Under the pieces are notes generated by a model that saw only the letters and a list, made by a program, of their open reading frames with translations, was not told where the DNA came from and made no database searches. A program made the position numbers and the translations under genes. A stretch of DNA of 64,000 nt from Gnetum montanum (lineage: Eukaryota; Streptophyta; Gnetopsida; Gnetales; Gnetaceae). Where the stretch lies: positions 163,029 to 227,028 of the forward strand of contig MNCI01013643.1 of the NCBI GenBank assembly GCA_015680685.1, read 5' to 3'. Positions 1-9,529 of this stretch are shown here, in pieces; position 1 is the stretch's first letter, and each line of letters starts with the position of its first letter.

Positions 1-297
1 ATTATTTTAAGGCCTAGTTAATTAGTAGTTAAGTTAAATTTTTCACTTCATGATATCTCTCTCTCGTCCCTTATTAGTAGCGGGACATAAAAACATAAAA
101 GCTATAAAAATCATATGCCTCAAACTTACTTAACCATACAATTGTGACATATAAGTATGTTTGTGAAGACAATGATTAGCCAACTTGTCCTTGTTCCATA
201 AAGGTGCATAGGAACTTAGTCCTTGGAATTTGACTGGATTATGCGTGAAACACTTGTACTCGTATGGTTGAGCATAGGGGTACCTTACTGCTCATCA
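1..297 (+). repeat. 5' LTR of element A (last 297 bp)
   Basis: This piece matches 9032-9328 along its length and ends in CTCATCA just before the primer site. The upstream part of the LTR lies before the window. Confidence 0.92.
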
Positions 298-298
298 T

Positions 299-318
299 TG
301 GCACCGTTGCCGAGGACT
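299..318 (+). promoter_or_regulatory. Primer binding site of element A (tRNA-Asp type)
   Basis: TGGCACCGTTGCCGAGGACT directly follows the LTR. It differs at two places from the plant Asp-tRNA primer site used by Athila/Tat elements; both changes turn C-G steps into A or T, as expected from decay of methylated cytosine. Confidence 0.8.
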
Positions 319-432
319 TAGTTGTTTGTGCACTAACTAGAACATAGGAAATCATTCACATCATTGGAACAAACCTTTAGGGTTGATTGAGGAAATAATA
401 AACAAGAGTACATTGCAACTGAATAGAAAAAT

Positions 433-2880
433 ATGTCTCTTTCTTTGTACGAAAGCGCTTCATTGCCTAGGTCTGAAATAGGAAAAAATCAGCGACATAA
501 TATACATGATGTTGATCTGCCAGTCCCTCAAAAATTTTGAGTGGTATATATTCATCCTAATGAGTATATACCAAACTTCACCTTTATCCTCCATCAAGAT
601 GAACAACTACATTGGAGAGACTTAGAAGGTAACATAGTGTTATCTCTTGATCGTTTAGTCCTGAGCATGCTTCTTCGTGCTCTTACATGAATTGACATGC
701 TGCACTTACACATGCAAAATATGTTGTACATGACCATGACTCAAGAGAATACCATTCCACAGAGGCATAATGTCAAAGGGACTTGCAATAGGAGAGACAT
801 CATAAGTCTTTGAAGGGTAAGTGGTCCTAGGATGCCCCACATTTCTTAAGCAAAAATGAGGGTGGTGAACCTACCTCAGGCAATCGACCACACAACCATG
901 TTCCTTCCCTTGACTTTGGCCAAGGGGTTGTGTATCAGGACCTTCATTCCACTATTCATAACCTAGGTCCTGATACCCATGGGCACAAAGGATCCAAAAA
1001 AAGGAACACGAACTCATGATAAAGGTGGACATTCTGATCGCAATAGCAATTGGGGCCGAGACTACAGAAGAGAAGGTAGCAGACACCATCATGGTGATAG
1101 TTCTCTTTCTTCTTTACCTTCATCCTCTCCTTCAATATTCAGAGATGGTCATAAAGAGAAAGACCATGGGGATAAATGTCGGCAAAGTGGAAGTCATAGA
1201 TGAAACAACCAGGAAAGGGGACGAGGGAACTCTAGAGAATCATGACATAGAAGAAGGGAGAGTAGCAAAAAACATAGGCATCATAGATACCATGGACGAG
1301 ATGATCACGATGAACCCCTACTCGCTACTCGAAGTATGATGGACATAACTAAGGCTTTTAGAATTCCAAAAAGGCACTAGAAAGATAGTAGGATCAAGAC
1401 ATTAGATATGAACAATATCCCACAATTTGAAGGGGGATATAATGCTGATCCTCAGAATTACTTACAAGCATTCCATGATGCGTGTGCCTTACAAAATATA
1501 GAGAATGAATGGAAAAAACTTACATTATTTACACAAAAAATAGTTAAAGAAGCAAAAAGATGGTATTGGTATTTAGAGCCGAAATCCATTCATAAGTGGA
1601 GTACTATGTTAGGACTATTTAATCACAAGTACTAAGCGTACTCCCGAGTGTCTAACTTGTGAAAGAAAATCTAAGGCTAAAAACAAGGAGGACATGAACC
1701 CTTGGATGCTACCATGGGCCGATATTATGCATTGTTACACCATTGTCCTAGCCATGGTTATTCGTAAAGGGATCAACTACACCATCTCGTGGATGGGCTT
1801 AGGCATGAAACGAGAAGAACCCTTGGGACTTATGCCCAAGGAAGACTATATGAGCTTAGGTCCCATCAAATTCAAAGACTATTGGAGCAAGTTGCTAAGG
1901 AAGAAGGTGAGTTACAGAAAAGAGAAAGAGTGAAAGAGTACAACCAGGATCCTTCCCTTTGGAAGAGGGGAGTATGATTTTGTGAAGATGAAGAAGAGTC
2001 ACCACTTGAAGAGATGATGAATAGGAAACTTTGCCTATCCAAAAGATGACATTAGAAGTTTTGGTAAAGGTAGACCAAATGTGGGATTCCCTAGATAATA
2101 GATTTCAAACTATTCTTAAAATAGTAGAGGAGTCTAGAGAGCAAGGTAGTGATCGTGAAAAAAGAAAAAGAGAGAAGCTGAGCATGCACATAGCAAGGGT
2201 AAGGGCAAAGTTGCCATCATTGAAGAGGTTGTGGATTTGGAAATAGATAATTATAGTGGATGTGAGATATGTTAATATGACCATCCTAAGTGATGTTGCT
2301 CTATAATCTCACATCTACAAGAGTCTGGGGTGTATGCACTCAACCCATGATTAAACAAAAGGCAAACACCCCAAAGGTTACCTTATCCTCAAGGTAACCC
2401 AAGGTAGTTCCACCAACCATTAACATATTATCCTAGTGGAAATCCATCACAACCAATTGAGAAATATCAATAGTGGTAGCACCCACAATCATGGGGAATG
2501 CCCCTACTAAGGCAATAGTATCCTTACTAGAAACCTGACCCATATGGATATTACGTGTAGTAGCCAATCTCCCCACATGACTCTGCTAATCACGTCACTG
2601 CTCAACATCACTACCAGGCCCATGAGTATTATGGGACTCCCTCTTCTAGAGATGATATTTCGTAAGCATATCATGCTTCTCATTCGGCCGCATCTCTTCC
2701 ACCAATAGCTCCACTACCACCTACTCCCATGATGCAAGGTGAAATCCCTACCTAGCCATAGCAACGTAATGCCACGAGGGTTGTTAACTCTCAACGTACT
2801 ATTGGTTCCAACAACCACATGAAGAAAATATCTTTCTTTAGAACCAACAATCCAACCAAGCCCTTGTAATCACAAGCAGC
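433..2880 (+). pseudogene. gag: gag of element A, broken
   Basis: Gag forms the virus-like particle that packages element RNA. The start at 433 (MSLSLYESASLPRSE) is supported by MS-S starts at the same place in B (15934) and C (46080). The best conserved block, 1408-1635, carries YLQAFHDACALQN and WYWYLEP, the core of the retrotransposon gag domain, and is repeated in B (near 16570) and C (near 46980). The true frame continues in 1789-1977 (RRTLGTYAQGRLYEL, charged helix) and 2031-2246. An H/S/R-rich linker lies at about 1040-1200. A degraded zinc-knuckle-like stretch lies near 2257-2300, best read in C as CDIYQYEHPKGCC. The tail is rich in Tyr, Pro and Gln codons. Many stops and frame changes make it nonfunctional. 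Confidence 0.82.
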
Positions 2881-2889
2881 TGATTTCTT

Positions 2890-3560
2890 AGATGCCTCAG
2901 TATCAATCAAAACTTTGGAACCTCCTTCAACTCAACCACTATACTCAACACATATGATCATGCTAACACATGCTATCATTGATTGGATCAAAGCTGGCCA
3001 CCTTCCTAAGAAATTATTTAATCTTGGGAGTTCTATAATATACTTAAAAATCATTGGAAATGTGCCATGCAAGGCTCTTTTGGATTTAGGTTCTAGTGTC
3101 AACTTGATTTCTCAAGAAATGTACAAAGCCTAGAACTTGCCTCCATTGAAAAAGAGCAACATCCATCTAGAGTTGGCTGACCAGTCCATCACTATCCCGT
3201 TGGGACTGGTGGAAGACATTGTTACCACTATTTATGGGTGGTTGTACCCATCTAACTTGCTAGTGATTCAATTGAACAACGGTAAGGGGGACTTCCCAAT
3301 CATAATGGGAAGAGCATGGGTAAGCACCATCGATGCATGCCTAGGAATCTGTGATATTTCCCTAGAAATATCAAAGGAAAATATATTTGAAAATATCAAG
3401 AAGAAGAAAGTTTTGTGCATCGCATACAGTCACACAAGGTGTAATTGCGTGCAGAGGTCATGGTTTGTGCATTGCCTGCATGCAATCAGTGTGTACAAGT
3501 GATCAACATACAAAGATGCCTATATGTAGAAGCCACATAATTGGAAGGAACCCAGTGATT
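2890..3560 (+). pseudogene. Aspartic protease of element A, broken
   Basis: This is the retropepsin-like protease that cuts the element polyprotein. The active-site region reads LLDLGSSVNLIS near 3073-3115; the usual Asp-Ser/Thr-Gly is here Asp-Leu-Gly. It is followed by LADQSITIPLGLVEDI and the flap/C-terminal motif IIMGRAWVSTIDA near 3298-3336. A TAG stop at 3131 replaces a Trp that C keeps (FEAWNLPSL), a change expected from methylated-cytosine decay. The same order and motifs are found in C at 48600-49016. Confidence 0.85.
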
Positions 3561-3594
3561 AATAGCTGATCAAGAAAGTAGTTCACTCATATGC

Positions 3595-4690
3595 ATGGAA
3601 CCAACTGAGGGTTTGACTTGCATTTACATCAATAGCATAGATGCATTAGAGCAAGTCCACCACCAACTTCCAAGTCTTAACCTTGAAAATGTCAACTGGG
3701 GGAAGTTGGAAATCCCTAAGAAATTTAAGCAGGAGCTGCTCGATCTAAAACCATTGCCCACTGATATTGAATACATGTTCCTTAAAAATGGAAAATCGGT
3801 AATTATCAACACTAAGCTTGCTCCTCAATAAAAAGAAGAACTGTTGAAGGTAATCAATAGATGGTCAAAAAACTTCACTTAGTCATATCCCAAATTAACT
3901 AGAATAGATCCTAGGATATGCCAACATAGGATTTACACTGACTCCCCCATGAAGGCTCGAAGACAACCGTAGAGGGATTTGAACCCAAAGCTAAAGCAAG
4001 TAGTCAAGGAAGAAATCGAACAGCTTCTCAAGGCTAGGTTCATATACCCTATTACTAATAGCAAATGGGTTAGACCCTTAGTTATTATGCCTAAAAAGGG
4101 AGGCAAATGGAGGATGTGCATAGATTTTAGGCTATTGAATATGGAAACATTCAAAGATCACTTTCCGTTGCCATTTGTTAACCAAGTCTTAGACACCATC
4201 GCTGGGCATCACTACTATAGTTTTCTGGATGGATATAATAGATGTAATCAAATACAAATAGCCCCAGAAGACCAAGCCAAGACTACCTTCACCAGTTATT
4301 TGGGAACATTTGGATACAAAAAGATGTCGTTTGGCTTGTGCAATGCCCCTACAACATTTTAATGACTAGTTCTAAGCATCTTCCAATAGTAGATAGGAAA
4401 TGGTGTGGAGGTTGTTATGAATGAATTCTCCACTTATGGAGCAAACTTTGATCAAGCCTTGGATTGGTTGGAGCAAGTGTTAAAAAGATGTGTAGAAACT
4501 AATTTGAGGCTCAACTAGCAAAAAAGTCATTTGATGGTCCAAGAAGGCATAGTACTAGGGCACAAAATCTCACACACAGGGATAGAGGTAGACCCTGAGA
4601 AAATCAAAGTATTCTAATGAATTATCCATCAACTAGAAATTGTCAAAGATATTTGGTAATTCCTTGGACATATTGACTACCTCCATACAC
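3595..4690 (+). pseudogene. Reverse transcriptase of element A, catalytically dead and truncated
   Basis: RT copies element RNA to DNA. Fingers and palm motifs are clear: WRMCIDFRLLN near 4108-4140, FPLPFVNQVLDTIAG near 4164, SFLDGYNRCNQIQI near 4222-4262 and KKMSFGLCNAPTTF ending at 4362, followed by a stop. The YxDD box that should follow reads VMNEF at 4414-4428, so both catalytic Asp residues are changed; C has FMDDF at the same place. The connection region (GHKISHTGIEVDPEKI) runs to about 4676. Comparison with C shows that the next about 1.5 kb (RNase H and integrase core) is missing. Confidence 0.88.
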
Positions 4691-5106
4691 TATCCATGGC
4701 ATGTGACCTCAACCTTGACCTTGATCTAGCACAGAAATAATGGTTAGTAACCCTTAACTTGCTAGATGAAAATCGATTAGTTGCCCTGTCATCTAACGAG
4801 TTGCACAAGCCATTCAATAAAAAACATCATGACCTAAGGATTAAAAAAGTTAAATATCAACTAGGAGATAAGGTTCTCTACTAGAATCCCACACATGTGC
4901 CATAATGTACTAAATTTCAAACATTGTGGGAAGGACCTTATATTATTTATGCAACTTTTCCTTTAGGGGCCATGACAATATACAAACCTGAGAGCTTAGA
5001 CAAGAAACTGTTGGTAAATGTACAACAAACCAAACCTTTCCATGAGCTTAGGATAGCTAGTACACATGTTACCTCTCTTGGTGGACAACCTTGCTCACTA
5101 TTTTAG
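4690..5106 (+). pseudogene. Integrase C-terminal region of element A
   Basis: This is the post-catalytic tail of integrase, joined by deletion to the RT. It contains NLLDENRLVALSSNELH, RIKKVKYQLGDKVLY and LWEGPYIIYATFPLGA, the KxGDxVL...GPY pattern of Ty3/gypsy integrase tails. It aligns with C at about 51540-51960. The zinc-binding and catalytic integrase domains are absent. Confidence 0.82.
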
Positions 5107-5128
5107 ATCTCCTCCTTCCAACTTAGTC

Positions 5129-5281
5129 ATGGGGGAGATGGCCACCTATGCTAACCTTTCTAGGCCCTTGGTTCTTTTTGAATTTTTATTTTGCACATTT
5201 TTTGTTTTACACATTTTTCAACTTTTCTTATTTTTGTTTTACACCATCATTCATGTTTTTACTATTTTTTTGTTTTTTTGA
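5129..5281 (+). CDS. Small hydrophobic ORF after pol in element A (50 aa)
   Basis: It begins MGEMA inside the purine run ATGGGGGAGATGGCC just after the integrase frame ends. It then becomes almost wholly Phe/Leu/Ile/Val because the DNA is a T-rich tract. C has the same start and layout at 51986-52252, and B keeps the T-rich tract at about 18440-18560. It could be a real membrane peptide, but a poly-T spacer always encodes such residues, so the coding reading is weak. No known family recognised. Confidence 0.25.
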   Translation: MGEMATYANLSRPLVLFEFLFCTFFVLHIFQLFLFLFYTIIHVFTIFLFF

Positions 5282-6660
5282 TTTCATCATCTAATAAGTG
5301 CTCATGATGGTGGATTGAATTATATCATATTGATTGATAATGTTTATTTTTACCTTTGAATTATGATGCTTATATTAAGGTATGGTTCTTTTGGTAAAAT
5401 AGGCAAGGAGTTCACGCTGTCCACTCATCCATACAACTCTATGGTCTCCTTTGGCTTAGAACTATACAATCCCTCTTTTTCTAAGTAAACTTTTAATGAA
5501 TTGGTGGCTCGGTATTTTTCAAACCAAGGAAAGACTCAAACGATGAAAAGGATGTGACTTCAAGGGGATTCGATGCATTTGTGCTGGACATTCTCTTGGA
5601 TGCTTAGATGCTTTTTCTTGGGTATTTCAGCATTCTAACATTGTTCAAAAATCAGGAAGCCAAGTGAATAAAAATAAGTCTTTACATGGTGCAATTCTCA
5701 CAAAAAAAAAGAGAGGAGAAAAATGAGAATTCAAAGAACACCCCTTAGACATAATAAAGCAATATGGCTACAAAGTCTTTGCATGGTGTGGGTATCATGC
5801 AAAGAAAAAAGGAGAAAAGTGAGAATTCAAAGCACACCCCTTAGACATAAGAAAGTAATATGGGCTATAAGCATTGGTTATGAAACTAGTAAGACATGTT
5901 ACCCATGCTTCAAGGTTTCCTCTAAGGCCCTTTCTCACTTTCTACTTCTCCATCTCACTCTCCTTGGGATGGTGGTCATTTTTTGTGAAAGCATTCTTGT
6001 TGCCTCAAGAGGATGGATTGGCCAAGTGTATTGATGCAAGGTCACTGAATGTGGTTGGTTTGAGTCTAGATTTGCGATGAGTTCAGTCATATTAACCATA
6101 AAATACATAAGGGGATTTACACAATCTTGTTTTTGGAATTCCATTCAATTCTCTCCTCTCCATCTTTCTTCCCATTATCCACCTCATTGCTGATTTTATC
6201 ATTAGTCCATTTTGGGTTGATACATTATTTTTCTTTGGTGAATTCTTGTGGGTAAGTTTTTAACTCTTGCTTCCAAATGACATTTCTAGAGCCTATGAAC
6301 TCTTTGGTTTGTAGGTTTGTTAGGGCATAAAAGGCATGAGCCTTCTTTGGGAAGGACCCACTGGCATTTCTTTTTGGTGAAAATTTTAACTTCTTTCACT
6401 TAAACATTTCCTACAATCAATTATTCCTTGTTTCATCCCCATCCATGACATCCATTTTATTGGCGTTGCTATTGATATTTTTTTCCATCTTTCTTGTTCC
6501 TCATATTTTTCCATCTTATAGCTACCAGAGGTTCACTCTTAGTCATGGGGGCCCTGGTACAAATTTTTCAATTTTCTCCATTTTACTATTCACCTAACCC
6601 CTACACCTTTGGTAGTCACTTGTGATAAATCTCCGAACCAGTTTTTGCCATAACCACAAC
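5282..6660 (+). other. Post-pol spacer of element A
   Basis: No coding domain recognised. Parts align by eye with the spacers of B and C, notably the stretch with GGGAAGGACCCACTGGCAT near 6349 (B near 19440; C near 53235). A 130-bp stretch around 5715-5860 contains a repeated AAAGGAGAAAA / GAATTCAAAG-ACACCCCTTAGACATAA unit. Confidence 0.5.
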
Positions 6661-6667
6661 TCAGCCA

Positions 6668-6862
6668 ATGTGCTTCATATTGAGGCAAGGTATCAACTGC
6701 ATTATGGTTTATGTATCCTTGCTCATTTATGACTGTGTTGTGTGTGCAGATGGCGATCATACAAATAATCGATTGGACTTGGAGGAAGCACTTAGGATGG
6801 ATCAGAACTGGATTATTTATGAAAGGAGCAAGTTTGGTGGTATGGCTATGGATAAACAATAG
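6668..6862 (+). pseudogene. Possible ORF2 remnant of element A
   Basis: A pyrimidine/T-rich stretch ending TGTGTGTGCAG at 6751 looks like a splice acceptor and is followed by ATGGCGATC. This is where ORF2 of C starts after its own acceptor. The downstream reading (NRLDLEEALRMDQNW) is short and is not clearly homologous to the ORF2 of B or D, so most of ORF2 seems to have been lost. Low confidence. Confidence 0.25.
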
Positions 6863-7121
6863 AAGGCACAATCTCAGCATTGGTGGAAACACGCTTCATT
6901 TTGTTCTCTCTCTTTCTCTACAAGATACCAAATATAGGCTTGGATATCATTTATGTACGAGTGTTCACCATAATGATCATGAACACTAATGTTGTAATAT
7001 GCTTATTGATTTATTCACTCAAAATGTTGAGTCTGTCATCCCATTCCATTGTCAGTTGTTAATTAGTCAATAATCCCATACCTTCCCAATATTTTGTAAG
7101 GAACTCAAGGATGAGTTTTCA

Positions 7122-7137
7122 TTCAAACATGGGGGTA
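7122..7137 (+). promoter_or_regulatory. Polypurine tract of element A
   Basis: ACATGGGGGTA lies immediately before the 3' LTR start TGATGAG. B has GTTGTGGGGGTA at the equivalent place. The flanking ATGAGTTTTCATTCA is shared by A, B and D. Confidence 0.85.
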
Positions 7138-7155
7138 TGATGAGAGCGGTTACTT

Positions 7156-7345
7156 TAGTAGTTTTTTCTAATTATTAGAGTGGTAGTTTTTATAATTATT
7201 AGAGTGGCAATTTCTCTAAAATAGAGTGGAAATTTCTCTAAAATTAAAGGGGCATTTTCTCTAAAATTAGAGGGGCAGTTTCTCTAAAATTAGAGAGGTA
7301 GTTTTTCTAATTATTAGAGTAGTTTCTAATAATTTAGAAAGAAAA
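7156..7345 (+). repeat. Short tandem repeats in U3 of the A LTR
   Basis: About six degenerate units of roughly 28-30 bp, each containing TAGAG-GGCAGTTTCTCTAAAAT or TTCTAATTATTAGAGT. Repeats in U3 often act as promoter or enhancer elements. Confidence 0.75.
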
Positions 7346-7626
7346 AGTCTAGGGGGGGAGTCTAGAAAGGAAGTCTTGGAAGGAAGCTTTTCAATAAAAT
7401 TTTTTTAGAAGTCTTTTAGGAGTCAAGTAGCAAAACTTTTGTAGTTAGAGTATTTTCCAAGTGCCTGCAGTAGGAGGTCTAAGTGTGGATGAATCTTTAT
7501 TCGTGTACCTGAGCATACCTTATGTACAACAATAAAGATGAGCTCTTGGATTCATCCTTGTAGCACTTAAGATTTTTTTTCTTACTCATTTCCTTCTACA
7601 TTTATTTTATTTTATTTTTCTGAGAG

Positions 7627-7915
7627 GCCATTACCAGTCATAATTCGGTAACGCTAATTTTGTACGTAATTCTGACTAACGTTGACTTTCCCACAAGCCA
7701 TTTCAGTAACACAACTTTGTGCATAACGCTGACATGTAACTAAAATTCTGGACAGGCCATTTTGGAAATGCAACTTTGTGCATAATGCTGACGTATAACT
7801 AAAATTTCAAATAGGCCATTTCGGTAATGCAACTTTGTGCATAACTCTGACATGTAACTAAAATTCCAGACAGGGCATTTCGATAACGCCAACTTTGTGC
7901 ATAACGCTGCGTCCT
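7627..7915 (+). repeat. 59-bp tandem repeat, five copies, inside the A LTR
   Basis: Units begin GCCAT at about 7627, 7697, 7756 and 7815, and a variant GGCAT unit begins at 7874. The last four are spaced exactly 59 bp; the first interval is 70 bp. Each contains a GTAA(T/C)GCAACTTTGTGCATAA-like core. The array lies at the edge of the sequence absent from the C LTR. Confidence 0.85.
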
Positions 7916-7924
7916 CATTCCAAA

Positions 7925-8720
7925 GGGTATGTCCCATTGAAAATCATATCAAGAATTGAAAGCACTACAGATAGAGAGAGAACACAATACTTACAAAACG
8001 AAAATTGATGAGGCTCTCAACGATCGCAAAGTAGATGACTGAAACTTGCAACTTATTTGCTGGAAGCAGATGAAAGAATTGAATGTACGTACAACAACAT
8101 CAAAGCTTTGGTTACAACTTCAAATACCATTTCTTACAAGCCAGGCCAGACGATGCCTTATATCAAATTGGCCAAGGCCTGTTGCACACATGCATGCACA
8201 ATAATAACTTCACAAGTGAACACCTAGCGCATCTCTAAAATTCCTCAAAGAAAAATGTAGAAAACATACATCATCATGTTGCTTCGATGTCATGTTTGTC
8301 TGTGCTGCATCGTTTACTGCTCTTTGAATTTTCATCTACGTGTTTTACCATAGTTAATTTCACGTCCTTACCACGAACCGAGGTGCCGTCGTGTATAAAT
8401 AGAGCTTCTTGTGTTGTTTCAGGATCATAGACCAGTCCACTATTTTGCAGAAGTGGAATCCAAAATGGATGCAGGTGTTGACATCCATTGGGAAACATCG
8501 GAGAGAGAAAGAGTAATAAAAAAATAAGAGTAGAAGTAGCAGTGAATGTGTGTATGAATGGATGAAGAAGGCAGAGAGTCGATCCATTGTAGGCATTGTC
8601 ACTCTCAGCCGAAAAAATAACAAATTTGACTGAGGGTGAGAGCATACACTAATTGATGGAATGCTTTTTTTCAGAAAACCCATCCTTAGGAAAATTAAGG
8701 TATAGAACTCTTGTTCTTCA
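7925..8720 (-). other. Gene-like segment carried in the A LTR, unidentified
   Basis: This block is richer in C and G than its surroundings and has no counterpart in the LTRs of B or C. On the minus strand, 8274-8645 is open for 123 codons. Its C-terminal half is hydrophilic and gene-like (for example SGLVYDPETTQEALFIHDG), while the N-terminal half is low-complexity and may be intron. It may be the last exon and 3' UTR of a host gene caught by the element or by an insertion within it. I do not recognise the protein. A 48-bp direct duplication (CTTGTTCTT--TCCAGAAG-CATGA) lies at about 8711-8795. Confidence 0.3.
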
Positions 8721-9328
8721 TCCAGAAGGCATGAAAATTTGGATTTTTAAATCTTGTTCTTGGTCCAGAAGTCATGAGATTTTTTACTCAAAGAACTTCT
8801 TACTTGTAAACTAATAAGATTCTCTCTGCCAATTTATAGATATATATTATAAATATATAACTAAGCTAGTTTTATGCACTTTACATTTTTTTTATTAACA
8901 CACACAGTACAATCACTTCGAGCATGCATGTAACACTTGGTAACCCAGTAACGATTAGCATTTGGTAATCCTAGTAGTGTTGCATTAGTTCAAGATGTGT
9001 ATGGCAAGTGAGAATGGATACTGGTGTTAGGATTAGTTTAAGGCCTAGTTAATTAGTAGTTAAGTTAAATTAGTCACTTCATGATCTCTCTCTATCCTCC
9101 CTTATTAGCAGCAGGACATAAAAACATAAAAGCTATAAAAATCATATGCCTCAAACTTACTTAACCATACAATCATGACATACAAGTAAGTTTGGGAAGA
9201 CAACGATCAACCAACCTGTCCTTGTTCCATAAAGATGCATAGGCACTTAGTCATTGGAATTCGACCAGATCATGTATGAAACACTTGTATTCGTATGGTT
9301 GAGCATAGGGGTACCTTGCCTCTCATCA

Positions 9329-9492
9329 CCGTGCTAACAAATCTATTGTGGATCCATCCCCCTAAGTGCTACTTATATAGTCTAGTACGCATCCCATGAT
9401 ATTGATTATATGATAATGTATGCTAAGATACAATAACATACCTATGACATCGTAACTATGATATCATTGCCATGAAAAAATTGGATTCATCA
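9329..9492 (-). repeat. 3' LTR fragment of element D
   Basis: On the minus strand it starts TGATGAATCC after GATGAGTTTTCAATCAGTAG, the flank that also precedes the LTRs of A and B. A TATA-like CTATATAAGT (minus strand, 9371-9380) sits about 115-120 bp into the LTR, close to the TATA position in B and C (111-125 bp). Confidence 0.75.
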
Positions 9493-9529
9493 TACCTTGA
9501 CTACTGATTGAAAACTCATCTTTGAGTTA

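Larger units (their letters stand above)
1..9328 (+). mobile_element. Element A: degenerate Ty3/gypsy LTR retrotransposon (Athila/Tat-like), 5' end outside window
   Basis: Seen: a 297-bp LTR tail, an Asp-type primer site, gag, protease, RT and integrase remnants, a polypurine tract and a full 3' LTR, all on the plus strand. Positions 1-297 and 9032-9328 match at roughly nine in ten bases by eye, so this is an old insertion. Known: a primer site pairing with tRNA-Asp is typical of the Athila/Tat (OTA) branch of plant Ty3/gypsy elements. Odd: RNase H and the integrase core are deleted near 4680, the RT active site is mutated, and the 3' LTR is more than twice as long as that of its relative C. 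The element lies against a minus-strand relative (D) at 9328/9329 and probably inserted into that element's LTR. The 5' target duplication is outside the window. Confidence 0.9.
7138..9328 (+). repeat. 3' LTR of element A (2191 bp)
   Basis: It starts TGATGAG after the polypurine tract and ends CTCATCA, an inverted terminal repeat. The region near 7440-7570, with AATAAAG, matches the R region of the C LTR (45200-45360), and the last about 430 bp also match C. Between them A has about 1.25 kb (roughly 7620-8870) that the 912-bp LTR of C lacks. Confidence 0.9.

Noticed and set aside
7138-9328. Reading the whole 2.2-kb region as a separate transposon next to A
   Set aside because: Its end matches the 5' LTR tail, and the polypurine tract and terminal motifs mark it as the 3' LTR.
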